A DNA stretch of 64,000 bases from contig CM055092.1 of NCBI GenBank assembly GCA_029204225.1, positions 80,000,838 to 80,064,837 of the forward strand, read 5' to 3'. The translations under genes and the position numbers were made by a program. The notes under the pieces were generated by a model. That model made no database searches. It was not told the origin of the DNA and saw only the letters and a program-made list of their open reading frames with translations. The first letter of the stretch is position 1, and the number at the start of each line of letters is the position of its first letter. Positions 22,990-33,893 of this stretch are shown in pieces. Origin of the DNA: Diphasiastrum complanatum (taxonomy: Eukaryota; Streptophyta; Lycopodiopsida; Lycopodiales; Lycopodiaceae).

Positions 22990-23510
22990 TCACAGAGCAA
23001 ATTACAATCGACAAGCTAGATAGATCAAATTATTATTTGTGGAAATTTAAGATGAAGACCGTGCTAATTGCCAAGGAGTTGTGGGATGTTGTTACATGTA
23101 TCAAAGAGAAGCTTGACGAGGACACACCTAAATCCAAATGGAAATTAAAGGATGGTAGAGCTTTTGTGCTAATCATTCTCTATATATCAGATACATAGAT
23201 CAGACATGTATCTGAAGTTCAAACTTTGAAAGAAGTATGGGACATCATGAGCGCACTATATGATGTGAGAGATGTGACTTCCAAGTTGCATCTTAGAAGG
23301 AAATTCTTCTCACTCAAGATGTCTAATAGTGATTCCTTGCAGAATTACATAAACCAATTCAAGAATCTCTTGCAGTAGATGGCAGTTGTCAGAGATCTGT
23401 ATTGTCAAATGCAAGACATGATGACAGATATATTTATGAGGGTGCTGAGCTTGGATACACACAACAGATTGTGCACAATGCTAAGTTCTGAAGATGAAGG
23501 CATTCATGGA
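22990..23510 (+). pseudogene. gag: Copia gag (UBN2-type) remnant
   Basis: Translation gives KLDRSNYYLWKFKMKTVL, AKELWDVV, VWDIMSALYDVRDVTSKLHL and RRKFFSLKM. These are the hallmarks of copia gag, also seen in the element at 41395. In-frame stops lie after the YISDT and FKNLLQ stretches. No zinc knuckle or pol follows before the polypurine tract. Confidence 0.85.
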
Positions 23511-23520
23511 TTCAGATTTT

Positions 23521-23540
23521 GGAGGGGGAGGGGGGGGGGG
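23521..23540 (+). promoter_or_regulatory. Polypurine tract
   Basis: A run GGAGGGGGAG followed by ten G lies two bases before the 3' LTR, as expected for the plus-strand primer of a retrotransposon. Confidence 0.85.
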
Positions 23541-23542
23541 CG

Positions 23543-23886
23543 CGTTGGATTATTATACTTATCACTCTAATCTGATTTTAATCTACAACCATTCATTTAT
23601 CCAATTATTGTAGATTTACATGCATTATTGCACAGATTGCAAAAATACACAGGAATCGCAAAGCAGGTTGACGGCCTCTTATATTCCTATGAGGTCACGA
23701 CCTTTCATGATCTCTTACGGGCTCTTACGTTTACTTACTAGATTATGTTTTACACTTTCTAATGAGCTTATGCTTCATGGTCATTTATGAGCATTTCCTC
23801 ACAAGCTTACATCTTACCACTATTTATGAACCTTTACAATTGCTTATAGATCCTTACGAACACACAATGACAATGACAAATATCTA
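23543..23886 (+). repeat. 3' LTR of the gag-only copia element (end lost)
   Basis: It begins CGTTGGATTATTAT and aligns with 22454 onward through GGCCTCTTA, ACGACCTTTCA and CTTTCTAATGAGCTTA. Similarity fades near 23800, so the terminal part is diverged or replaced next to the MITE. Confidence 0.75.
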
Positions 23887-24178
23887 TCGAGGCTAAAAGC
23901 ATGGTTTGGTGGTACAACATGGACTGTCAAGGACACTACCTTTTTTGGATAGAAATACACTACCTTTTTATTGGAGGAGAGAGAGTAGGCTCACCACTTA
24001 CCCCCCAATACTCCAAGAGGGTAGGCCCAGTATTACTAGGGATGCCTTCATTGCATTAACTCGTGGGTAGCATCTATCAAGCTCTCTCCCAAATCTCCAA
24101 AAAGTGAAATGTACTACAAAAGGTACAATGAAAAATGGGTTCTTTTTTTGTACCACCAAACCATGCTTTTAGCCTCGA
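23887..24178. mobile_element. MITE-like element with perfect 31-bp terminal inverted repeats
   Basis: The left end (23887-23917, starting TCGAGGCTAAAAGCATGG) is the exact reverse complement of the right end (24148-24178, ending CCATGCTTTTAGCCTCGA). The total length is 292 bp with no coding capacity. No target-site duplication could be fixed, so the superfamily is open. Confidence 0.88.
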
Positions 24179-24565
24179 GTGATTATCAAGAATTAACAAA
24201 ATATAGCAAGTAATTGTCGTTAACTGAATTGGATAAGTGACATTGCAATATGGCTAAGAGCCAATTATCATCTACAACTCAACATGGCTAAGTGCCAATT
24301 GCGAACTGGCTACCTATTGTAAACCGTCAATTAGATAAGCCCCTAAAATCGTCACTCCTTATAACTAGTACAAATAGCTGATAATTTTCTCAAGTTAAAT
24401 CAATCAATCAAGTCAATTGATTCAAGAACTCAATTTACAATAGAGTATTATTAGCAGCATTTCACTACTTCTTAGTAGAAGTGTTTCAGACAAACAATCA
24501 GTATTTAGAATTATTTATGAGTGCGCGGTTACATCCGCTATAGTCTTGTGCTCGTAATTGATCGG
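24179..24565. other. Unassigned AT-rich block ending at a sharp repeat junction
   Basis: No gene. At about 24566 the sequence switches abruptly to the third ORF of gypsy fragment D, so the block or part of it was inserted or joined there. Two similar phrases (ATGGCTAAGAGCCAATT, ATGGCTAAGTGCCAATT) lie about 45 bp apart. Confidence 0.4.
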
Positions 24566-25338
24566 TAACTGCAGGTTGGGAGGAGGTGGATGCTACAGAT
24601 GGCGGATAGAGGTTAGTGTGCGGCACGATGGAAGACAAAAGAGTTGAGTGGTGGAAGCCGCACACTTTCGTCTCAATAAGTGCGCAGGCAAAATTACACA
24701 ACAGGGGGCCTACTACGATATGCTCACGGTTGTTGGGTTTGATGGAGATGGTTAGTTTGCGAATGAGAAAGCTATGCCAATCATATGGCACAACTGAGGG
24801 GCCAGGGAATGCCAGAAAGGATTCCACTATCTGACTCAACAGCTTGGACTAGATTCTGTCCTTGCAAAATGTTGAAACAACCAGAAAGTTGTTCAACAGA
24901 TGCGCAGCCGCCTAAATGACGAGTTCCGTGATAGCATCTATCTGGTAACCATTGTTAGTCTGGATTGGAATTTCTGGTGCAGTTTGGGTGATGAAAGGTT
25001 TGATCAGAGATTTTGTCTAACGATGGGAGATGGGCTGACGGTCACCGGAGATAATGCCAATGGTGACTTAACACCTTGTATGTGGTACCTTGGTATAGGA
25101 AGTGGAAGTGTGTCTTCGCCATGTCCCAGGTGGCGTAAGCGTGAAGGGCAAGACCCATGTTAATCTCAGAATGGAAAAGCGCCAGGAAAAAACCCATTGC
25201 CTCAAGAAGTGGGCCGGCTGTCTGAAGCCATGGTTGAATCAGAGTGTTAGAGGGTAAGGGCCAAATCTGTGGGGCTGAGGGGATTTCACATTGGATCACT
25301 TGCTTGGTGCCAGAGTCTTCAGAGGATGAGGAGGCCAT
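24566..25338 (-). pseudogene. Third ORF, N-terminal half (copy D)
   Basis: It starts at ATG 25338 with MASSSSEDSGTKQVIQCEIP and corresponds closely to 2241-1491. It contains VPYDWHSFLIRKL and GPLLCNFACALIETKVCGF in the helical section and is cut at SQPAVTD. One frameshift lies between the two open parts near 24900-25040. Function unknown. Confidence 0.7.
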
Positions 25339-25479
25339 GTTAGCAGTGATGGTTAAAGGGCGAAAAAGTAGGAAAAACGGTGGAAAAGGTAAAAAGGTGT
25401 GGAAACGACAAAAAACTGTGAATAATGAGTGTTGGATGGCAAGAACTGTAGTTCAGAGCGCAGATTTGTGTTCAGTATG

Positions 25480-26480
25480 AGCATATGATAGCTTGTAGAA
25501 AATTTGGTCGCAAACAAAGAACTTGTAAATTTCAGTGAAAATTTGAGCAGAGCTTCGCCAGCAAATGTGACAAATGACTCGAATTCAGCCCTTATATAGC
25601 AGAATTTAGAGTGCGTATTAGGTGAAATCCACTTTCCCTTGCTTAGTTCCACCCAAATTTTGGTAGGGACCTTCTTCACAAAATTTTAAGACCTCAAGGA
25701 AGTCTTCGAGAGTTCAGAAGGTGATTTGACTACCCTGCGAAGGTTCTGTGAGGGTTCACACTGTCTGCGAGGGTTCAACTCTCGCAGGAAGTGATCTCTC
25801 GCACAACATGTTCCTGTGATTGGATTTTCAAGATCAGACCATGTAGGTAGGCTAATTTCACTACTCTGATTCCATTTAGGCACCTTGCGAGGGTTGGTAG
25901 GATGATCTTGATGCTCTGCGAGGGTTATAAAGATTCAGCTTCTGGGAACCCTCGCACATACTCAAAAATAAAGATTTTCTCATCAAGAACTCTCACAGAG
26001 ATTTTTATGGATGCATCTGGTTCAGATCTAGTGACTGTCCAAGTTTCAAGAACTATCTCCCAGAGGATCTCCAAAAATCATGAAAAAAGTACTCCTTTAG
26101 AGTGTTTTTTGACGAGATCTTGAGATTCTCTGATTTTTAACTTTTGCAAATTAGTAATCAGCTTCATCCATGCTTGATCTGACTGTTGGTAATTCTCTGG
26201 AAGTTCTGATGGACATCTGGTACAAATCCATCAGTTTTGGGTGAATTTTGCCCTTAATTTGACATAGTTACTGAGATCGAGGTCTCTGATCTGCAAATTT
26301 AGGGGACTTATTGGCATAATCTGACGATCTGCTTCCTTCTTGATCCCTTCTGGATCTGGATCCCTCTTGGATTCTGATGGACTTTCCCGATCTTGCCAGA
26401 TCTGGCCAAATCTTGATGGATCTAGCTTGATTTGGCTTGATCTTCCTAGATCTAGTGGTGATTGCCTAGCAGAATCGCTT
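25480..26480 (-). other. Spacer between integrase and third ORF with GCGAGRGTT motifs
   Basis: At 25700-25990 there are about eight copies of GCGAGGGTT or close variants in both orientations (for example near 25765, 25882, 25915, 25948), matching the words in the element A leader. No long open frame is convincing here. Confidence 0.65.
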
Positions 26481-26499
26481 TCGTAACGTGCCACCACCA

Positions 26500-27662
26500 A
26501 TCTGGATCTATCTCACTGCGGTGGCCAGTACTTGTGCAACCGGCTACCGTTGATGGGTGTATCGAACAGTGTCCCATCTAGCTTCTCTAAATTCACGGCT
26601 CCATGATTAAGAATTTCCTTGATCCGATAAGGACCTTCGCCTATGATTTTTAATTTCTCCTTGATCGCCTTGGTTTTCTACATCAGGACCAGATCTCCGG
26701 AGCGAAGATCCTTCTTTTGTAACCTGTGATCGTGCCATGCTTTGCATCTTTCATTTTCAGCTGCCAGTGCATGCACAACTAGTAAGCATGTTTCACAAAG
26801 TTTATGCAGAGCTTCGTGGCGTAGATGTAGAGATTTGGATTCATTAAGGCATTGTGCTTTGGCAATCCTTAATGAAGGGACTAAAAACTCTACTGGCATC
26901 ACAACATCCTGACCATATACCAGTTGGAAAGGTGTTTGATCAGTGCTTCCCTTATATGTTGTCCTGAATGCCCACAGAGCAGCATACAACCTATGTTCCC
27001 AATCTGATCTACTAGCTTCAATTGTTTTCGTGAGCACGCTACACAGGATCTTATTGGATGATTCTGCTTGCCCATTACCACAAGGATAATAAGGCGTACT
27101 GGTCCCATGGATCACGAAAAATTCCTCTAACAGGACCTTGGTGGTCTCATTGATGAAATGACTTCCATGAGCGCTGACTAGCTCCACTGGGCATCCAAAG
27201 CGCACAATGATATTTTCATAAAGGAACTTGGCAGTGGTCCTAGCATCAGCTACTCTTACTGCCTTGGCTTCGACCCACTTGGTGAGATAGTACGACTATG
27301 TATCGAGCCTGGGAACTTCTTGCTGCAGGGTGAATTGGACCGATGTAATCCAATCCCCACTTTTCAAATGGTGCTTGGCTAAGACCGGGTGCAGTAGGTC
27401 ATAATTCAATCTCGTTGGTCTCCTCGCCCTTTGGCACACATCGCACTTTCTCAAGTATTCCTCCGTATCCTTATGAATCGTTGGCCACCAACATCCTGAT
27501 TGCAGGATCTTACAAATTGTAATGTCGGATGCAAAATGGCCTCCACCCATGCTTTCATGTGAATGCAAAATGACCTAAGTGGCCTCATGAGGGAGAATAC
27601 ACCGCCGAAGAATCTCGTCTGGTCCTCTTCTAGATACAACTGGCCGACAATCAACTAATAAG
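26500..27662 (-). pseudogene. Integrase of gypsy fragment D
   Basis: From high to low coordinate: PYxLIVGQLYL linker with a stop at the x position, then an H2C2 zinc-binding domain (HSHESMGGGHFASD and CDVCQRARRP), then the DDE core. In the core the second catalytic Asp is changed (VSAHGSHF where VSDxGxHF is expected), while the Glu is kept (NGQAESSNKI). The end has HDHRLQKKDLRSGDLVLM. The first Asp lies in the degraded join near 27290. It is inactive, both from frame breaks and from the Asp loss. Confidence 0.87.
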
Positions 27663-27664
27663 GT

Positions 27665-28196
27665 CTGCTGACAGGCAGCAATTGCAAGAATGGGACTGCT
27701 TTTTTACATGCAAAGTCTGACAAGCAACAAAGGCAAAAAATGTGACACTGCATTTTTACACGGGATTCCACACAAGCGACAATTGCGAAGGTTGCCCTTA
27801 AGTAAAGGCAAAGGCCAAAACCCAAGGAGTGTCGCGACGACTGTCTGCAGATTTATATGAAATCCAAATACAAGCCATTCCATTTTCACACTCTAATAAC
27901 TATTGCTCTAATTAGTCACTTAATCAACTATTAAGCGATCTTGTAAATGTAAAGCTAGAATAATAAATGGCTGTCGACGCTAAGCGATCTTGTAAATGTA
28001 AAGCTAGAATAATAAATGACTGTCGACGCCTAATTGTTTCTACAATCTCTCTTTCACGGCAGTCTAAGACTCCTACACTGATAATCTTATTCAACACAAA
28101 AGAACAACTCGCAATCTCCGTTCTATAAGTAATCCGAAATCCTTTAATAAAAATTTTTTTTTTATCAGTTGGCATCAACATCTAAGCGCCAACATA
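27665..28196 (-). repeat. LTR-like block with a 49-bp tandem duplication
   Basis: The minus strand begins TGTTGGCGCTTAGATG at about 28196 like an LTR, and the block abuts the broken integrase at 27664. Inside, 27932-27980 and 27981-28029 are a tandem duplication with a single difference. No partner LTR or target duplication was found. Confidence 0.4.
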
Positions 28197-31100
28197 TTCA
28201 GATCCATAAAAATTATACATAAATGATTAAAAATTATACAAAAATTTATCAAGCATTACTAACTTAGAAGTATAATTAATAATAAAATACACAAAATTTA
28301 AGCCAATTGCAACCTACCCAACTAATTGAGTATTTTATTTTAAAAGATAATCAATGCTACAAAGTTAGCTTCTTCTACATTAAAAGTGCAAAATAACTTC
28401 TTAAACTTAGAGCTTTATGTGAAAATGGTTCTTAAGCTTAGAGCTTTCTTGATGTGTTTTGTGATTCATGTCTCTAAAATCACATGAAAGATTTGATCAT
28501 GCTCTAGATTTAAGACCAATGTAGTCATTAACGATGAAGATTGTTATTCTACTTTATCTAAATTGGTGGAAGTTTGCTAATTTTAGTCTAGTTTTTTGAT
28601 TTCTTGTTTTGTCACACTAATTTAATGTTTAAGAAATATCTTCATTCAAACTTTTGCTTTGGCTATCAACAATTATTCTCCTTGAATAAAAGAAATTGTC
28701 AACCTTGACAATTTTATTTTTATTGTGTCCTATCGTATTCTCGATGGATGTTCTAAGCAATTATTTAACCACTACCAAGAAGATTAAAAGCAACAGTATT
28801 CTCATTTTTGTTCAGCTCTTCCAAGTCAAATGCCTACATGTTTGAAAATTTATCAGCGATTATTCGTTTAAATTTTCATTCAAGATTTTGCTTTGTCTAA
28901 CTTTGACCATGGATCCATTTTAAAATAGCTAATATAAATTTTTATTAGCTTCTTTATTGGCTCCTATAGGGCAGTCTTGCTTAATAGGTAATAGGATGTT
29001 CCACGAAAATGGATATAATTTTGATTGATTTTTTGTAGATTTTATACTTGACAGCAAATTTTATGATATCATTAAATGTTTAAATAGATCTGGCTTGTTG
29101 GGCAAACTTCTAAAAGTTAACCAAACTAAAGTTAATATTAATTAAAATATGAGTGAGCCAATAAATATCAATCAATTCTTTACTTTTCTTAGTTTGTGAA
29201 AGTAATTTACAAAATAGTTATTTAGTAATAATAATAACATTATTACAATAATAAAGATAACCGGCAAAACATTATAGGTTTCATAGTTAACCTACATTAA
29301 ATATGTAGAGTATATAAATCAAGGCTATTTAACAAGACTAGTATTTAGTTGTCAAAGGCAAGTGACAGCAAATCTGTAATCCAGACAAGTAGGCACAGCT
29401 TAGATCGACCTATTGGCACCTATTGTACAAACCCCAGAATTAGTCCTATTCATAATTGCCAAAACAATTTAAATATTGACAATCACTTGAAATTTAAATG
29501 ATCTTATAACATCAATTCATTGTTAATATTTAATTGTGGTAAACCATAATATGCTAATATGTTTCAGTTATCATGAAAGTCAAAGAATATTCATATTTTT
29601 AACATTTACATTTCTTATCATTTCTGAGAGAAACATCTTAATGCCAATATTCACAATGGTAGTTTGATATTGTTCTATTGTGGTCAAATTGACTTCCAAG
29701 CATTGAATAAAACTTTTTTGCAATTTAACATTTTTTTGACAAATACCAAGCTTTAATGTGTAGCTTTTAGCTTAAGCCTTGAAATTCATGCTTTGATTTC
29801 ATTTTGGATAACACTGTTATGAATGACATTTTCGGGGATAACTGGTTTGATAGACCGTGAGCAATAATTATATAGAAATGTAAATTTGAAAACATTTGAT
29901 TTGCTCTAAGTTTATTAAATGGCTGTAACAACAAAAGAAAAAAGAAATTGAGAAGTTTGGCCTTGTAATTGAGATCTTGATCATAATAAGAATAAAGTAG
30001 ACTCATATCATCCTTGGTACTGAGTTTGTTACAAGTTTCCATCGGTAGAGTATGATATTAAAGAGGTTGAAAAATCTCACTCAATTCTCGTACATTGTGG
30101 AGAAAAAGTAGAAGTCATGCATTATCTGAGCCAATCTTTGTTGGCCTTACATGAATAGCCAAGACTATGTTAACAATCAAGTTTAGAGATGTGATTCTGA
30201 TGTAGAACTTTAAATAAGGTCTCTGATTTGTTCGCCGGCTAGGGCACTATCTGTCTTACAAATAAGAGAAACAAATTATGTAAAAATCATTAAACAAATA
30301 TTTTTGAATAAAGATGTGGAATTCCATCGATATCTAAAAACCTTCACAATCTCAAAAATTTGAGCCATTATGTACAAACTCGATAGAAATATGGCTCAAA
30401 TTTGATTTGTGATTTGCCAGATTTCACATCCAAGCTTCAGGCTAAGTTGTGCCAGCATTATCTTTAATCTAAATTTATGTAATACTTAACATTCATATGA
30501 TATTTTATCAAATCACAATGCAGCATAATAATGAGAAAATCATTACACATAAGAGCAACAATAGGCCCAAAACAACAAAGTAGAGCAAGATTAAATTTCT
30601 TCAAAACTTTTATTTGGATTGTAAATATTTATTAATTGAGAAGCTCACAAGTTCGAAAAATCACTTAATATTCTATTGATCTAACATATCTCAAAAAAAT
30701 TTTATAGGTCTCCAGGTCTGAAAGGATTTGAAGAAAGTCTACAAGATCAAACCCATGAAAATAACAAAATGTTATTAACTCAAATTCTGATTAAAATAAG
30801 CTGCTTTTTTAAGCATGAAAAAGGATTTGCAACAAGCTTTGGGCTTAGTAAAACAATTGAACATATTTTAATCCCTCGATAGACAAACAAGCTTACAAAA
30901 TGGAAGGGTAAGAGCGTTTCTACATGAAGTTCCAACCAAAGGGCAGGCCATCAAGACAGACCTTCACATGGACCCACGAAACGGAGAGGAGACACGAGAT
31001 GCCAAATCCCCACAAAAGGGAGATAACGGGTGAGGGTCCAGCATATTCCAACTTGTTGAGCACGCAATGGTATTTGTAAAACAGATCCGAACGAAAAATC

Positions 31101-31887
31101 AATTGTAAGCATGAGACGAGAGAATATACCACAATAATACATGTCATGATGAAAGGCTCATGACAGATGTTTTTTTAACTAAGAAATCCTTCCACATTAG
31201 AAATCACCGGTAACATAAATGGCTTATCACAAGCGTCTAAGAAATTCTTGCTCATCTACAATGCCCCGAAGCACTAGAAATCACGAGCAATACAAATGGT
31301 TTATCACGGTAACCCTTGAAACAAGTGTATTAGAAAGATCGATTCAAGGAATCTCTCCGAGTTATGATTTATCTCAAATACGCTGGTTATCATAAGCAGA
31401 TTTCAAATGTAAAAATTGCTGTATTTGGATAAAAAGATGTTACTTCGTTACAGCATAGGTGTGTTTAACAGCAACAGTGCCTCCATGGGCTTAATACAAA
31501 GACATAGAAATTAGCCATAGGTCCTAGTATGGCCAAAACTTATAAGGTTCTTAATGTGACCTGATTATTAGCAAGCAAGACATGATGGAAGTCCTCAGCT
31601 ATGACCATATCTCAGTCTGCCAAATTTTAAAGCTGGGTTGAGCTACATGCCTTTTTCTTTTGATCAGATAGATCATGAATTGAAGGATTTTCAATATGTA
31701 AAACGATAGTTCATACAACGGTGCTGGAATGTGTATAGCTGAATCCACAAAATCAACAGTTCAGATTAACCAAAAAGCCCATAGCATCAATTTTACTTGA
31801 TATCATAGTTGAATAAATTAATAGATCTTTACAATTAATGCACTATTGGTCAAATATCTAAAGTACGATATAAAATCAAGGTAGTGA
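28197..31887. other. AT-rich DNA without a recognisable gene
   Basis: Long AT-rich stretch, no frame above 91 codons. A hydrophobic minus-strand frame at 31147-30920 (YAGPSPVISLLWGFG) is the only one of note, and I could not link it to a gene. The part close to 31887 is the likely 3' untranslated region of the LORELEI-like gene. Confidence 0.45.
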
Positions 31888-32569
31888 TCAGCAAAGAGAA
31901 GACCCGAGTTTGCAACGGCCTACAAAGACTCCATTGGGATAATTTCCGTTCATGTTTAGGAAGGCCATAAACTCGATCGGACAAGTACTCTGAAAGTTGT
32001 TCACCGCTTCTTGATGTGCGCAAGCAAGGTTCTTGAAGGTGCTGCAACAGGCATTTAAGTCATAGTCTGGTTGCTTGCACACACTTGTCACGGACGAGTA
32101 ATCAACCTTCGAGAAATCGGTAGAACAAGCTGCGTTTCATACAATATCCAACAACAATCACGATCAGTAACTTTTATATGGTTCTGAAAGGTCAAACACT
32201 GATAAAGGAAAACCACCAGAGAAGACAAGTATCAGCTTGCAGGCATACATTCCATAGCTTGGAGAAGATGACGGCCATTGATCGAATCAGCTTCCGCATC
32301 AACTGCACACAAGACGTACATAGGAAAGAGGAACGACACGAGAACAAGTATCGCATACCAGAAATGACAGCTAGAATGGAAAGTAATTATCTACAAGCAC
32401 AAAAACTGACAATTGATTGAAATATTCCAGCATATTTGGATCCCTGTCATTGACAGGCTAATTCTGAACAGAGACAAGAGGCCGAAAGTCACTCACTGCA
32501 TAAGAGATACTGCAAGGCAATCAACATACAAACCAAGCCGAAAATACGTCGATTTGTCACAGCTGCCAT
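31888..32569 (-). CDS. LORELEI-like (LLG) small secreted cysteine-rich protein, two exons, no GPI tail seen
   Basis: Exon 1 is 32569-32497 (73 nt) and ends at a consensus GTGAGT donor. Exon 2 is 32129-31888 and starts after a CAG acceptor. The phase joins exactly to give 104 residues. Residues 1-23 form a signal peptide (MAAVTNRRIFGLVCMLIALQ). The mature part has the eight cysteines of the LORELEI/LLG domain in the right spacing: TC, VC, a CC pair (LNACCSTFKNLAC), STC, GRC and SLC, plus the family motif FMAFLNMNGNYPNGVF. Known LLGs are GPI-anchored partners of FERONIA-type receptor kinases and help perceive RALF peptides at the plasma membrane. Here a stop follows the eighth Cys, so no GPI-attachment tail is encoded in this model: either a soluble paralogue or a missed third exon. 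An upstream in-frame ATG at 32692 is less likely. Confidence 0.85.
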
Positions 32570-33097
32570 CGCTACAGAAGTACACAGGACTATGAACTCA
32601 AAACACAGCAGCTGGATCACAAAATACAATAAAGATGATATTACTCGCAGCTGCACCGATCGGTATATCTTTCTTCTATATGATAACTGCAAATAAGTAG
32701 ACTACGACTACACAATCTACCGCAACTTGTAGCTCATAACAGATTCCAGAATCACAGATCGAGCTTCAATGTATTACCTGTAACTTGCCACCAACAAAAG
32801 TGGCCAGTTGATAGCAAGGAAAAAACAAAGTGGGCGATTGAATTTCCGCTGATTTAATTAATGATAGTCATCAATTGCCATTAATTACAATCCAGCGATG
32901 AAGCGTTGTTGTTGATTCTGCTCCGAAGTATAAGTATTGACTGTATTGCTATTCATTCATTCACAAGTCCTGCACTGCTATAAATATGTCAGAAATTTTG
33001 AATGCACTGGCAGCCAATTCAACTGTCTGAGTCGGAGCTATAAATGTGAGCATTTAAAGGCCGTCAAAGGGGGTGGGTATTGCGCCTTTCAAAAGGT
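32570..33097 (-). promoter_or_regulatory. Probable upstream region of the LORELEI-like gene
   Basis: No gene. The minus strand has ATATTTATAG near 32977-32986, a possible TATA box about 410 bp before the start codon. This rests on position and sequence only. Confidence 0.3.

Positions 33098-33123
<26 letters not shown>
33098..33123. repeat. (CA)n microsatellite
   Basis: Thirteen uninterrupted CA units. Confidence 0.95.
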
Positions 33124-33128
<5 letters not shown>

Positions 33129-33226
33129 ACTCTTTGATAAAAGTGTTAACTTTTTTCACCCATGCATAAAACCCACCTCACCTCAGGCCTAGGGCTGGGC
33201 TCATGCTGCTACCAACTCCCTTGATG

Positions 33227-33374
33227 TATTATGGAAGGAGCCGGGCAGAGGCCATTTTGCCCGGTAAGGATTTTCAGAATTTTTTTAGGGGAGGCCCGGA
33301 GGGACCGAGCTTAAAAAATTCTGGAAATCTGAGCCGGGCAGAATGGCCTATGCTCTGCCCCTTCCATTGCGTAA
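33227..33374. mobile_element. Small inverted-repeat element (foldback/MITE), copy 1
   Basis: The left arm reads TTATGGAAGGAGCCGGGCAG...TTTTGCCCGG, and the right arm is its approximate complement (CCGGGCAGAATGGCC...CCTTCCATTGCGTAA). The whole 148 bp can fold back, and the left arm is itself a hairpin (CCGGGCA/TGCCCGG). A diverged second copy lies at 47839-47982. No coding capacity. Confidence 0.75.
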
Positions 33375-33409
33375 TGAATTTTTGGACCCTTTTTAAACCA
33401 ATCCTTAGC

Positions 33410-33481
33410 TGCCACGTGGCAGGTGCAAGCAGAATCAACACTAAAAAAAATTTAAGAGCAATCCGATGCTGCCACGTGGCA
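33410..33481. promoter_or_regulatory. Two perfect palindromic G-boxes 60 bp apart
   Basis: TGCCACGTGGCA occurs at 33410-33421 and 33470-33481, inside a degenerate direct repeat of about 60 bp. CACGTG cores with these flanks are classic bZIP/bHLH sites (G-box, ABRE-like). They lie about 840 bp upstream of the LORELEI-like start codon. No function is shown. Confidence 0.5.
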
Positions 33482-33523
33482 GACGCAGGCAAAATCTGCA
33501 TTAATTTTTTTTTTAAAAAAACA

Positions 33524-33573
33524 GGTGACTATTCTGCTTTTTAGTCTGTTCAGAAATGGGCAGAATAGTCACC
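33524..33573. repeat. 14-bp perfect hairpin
   Basis: GGTGACTATTCTGC (33524-33537) and GCAGAATAGTCACC (33560-33573) are exact complements around a 22-base loop. Probably part of the same inverted-repeat element cluster. Confidence 0.8.
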
Positions 33574-33832
33574 AAAAATCCATTATGGATGGATTAACAT
33601 AGCTCTTTTTTTTTTTTGGCTTTGCCATTTTAAGGGCAATTTAGAGTACATTGCCTTGTGAATTCGAAATGGAGTTTTTACCCAAGATCAGCCCTTAGGT
33701 AGGCATTTTGGAGTTATCTTTCTCACAAATTTCCATGTCATTGCAATTAATAAAAATTACATGTCATTCTCTTGCCCCATGTCATTGGAATAAATAAAAT
33801 TACATCATCATTCAAAAAATGCCTAAACGTCG

Positions 33833-33838
<6 letters not shown>

Positions 33839-33888
<50 letters not shown>
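33839..33888. repeat. (TC)n microsatellite
   Basis: About 25 TC units. The serine/leucine runs in frames crossing it are artefacts of the repeat. Confidence 0.97.

Positions 33889-33893
<5 letters not shown>

Larger units (their letters stand above)
22454..23886 (+). mobile_element. Gag-only Ty1/copia LTR element
   Basis: This short element has 5' LTR, PBS, a decayed gag, a polypurine tract and a 3' LTR, all in order, but no protease, integrase or RT. It fits a non-autonomous terminal-repeat element that keeps only gag (TR-GAG type) or an internal deletion of a copia. The 3' LTR loses similarity to the 5' LTR near 23800 and is followed at 23887 by a MITE. Confidence 0.85.
24566..27664 (-). 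mobile_element. Ty3/gypsy fragment D (integrase to third ORF)
   Basis: Reading the minus strand downward gives end of RNase H/linker, integrase, a leader-like spacer with GCGAGRGTT motifs, then the first half of the third ORF. The left break is in the third ORF near 24566 and the right break near 27664. Together with element A it shows that the third ORF lies downstream of integrase in this family. Confidence 0.88.

Noticed and set aside
30920-31147. Third exon of the LORELEI-like gene giving a GPI tail
   Set aside because: AGPSPVISLLWGFG looks like the start of a GPI tail, but the hydrophobic part is followed by charged residues. I could not find a donor in exon 2 that keeps the eighth cysteine and the phase.
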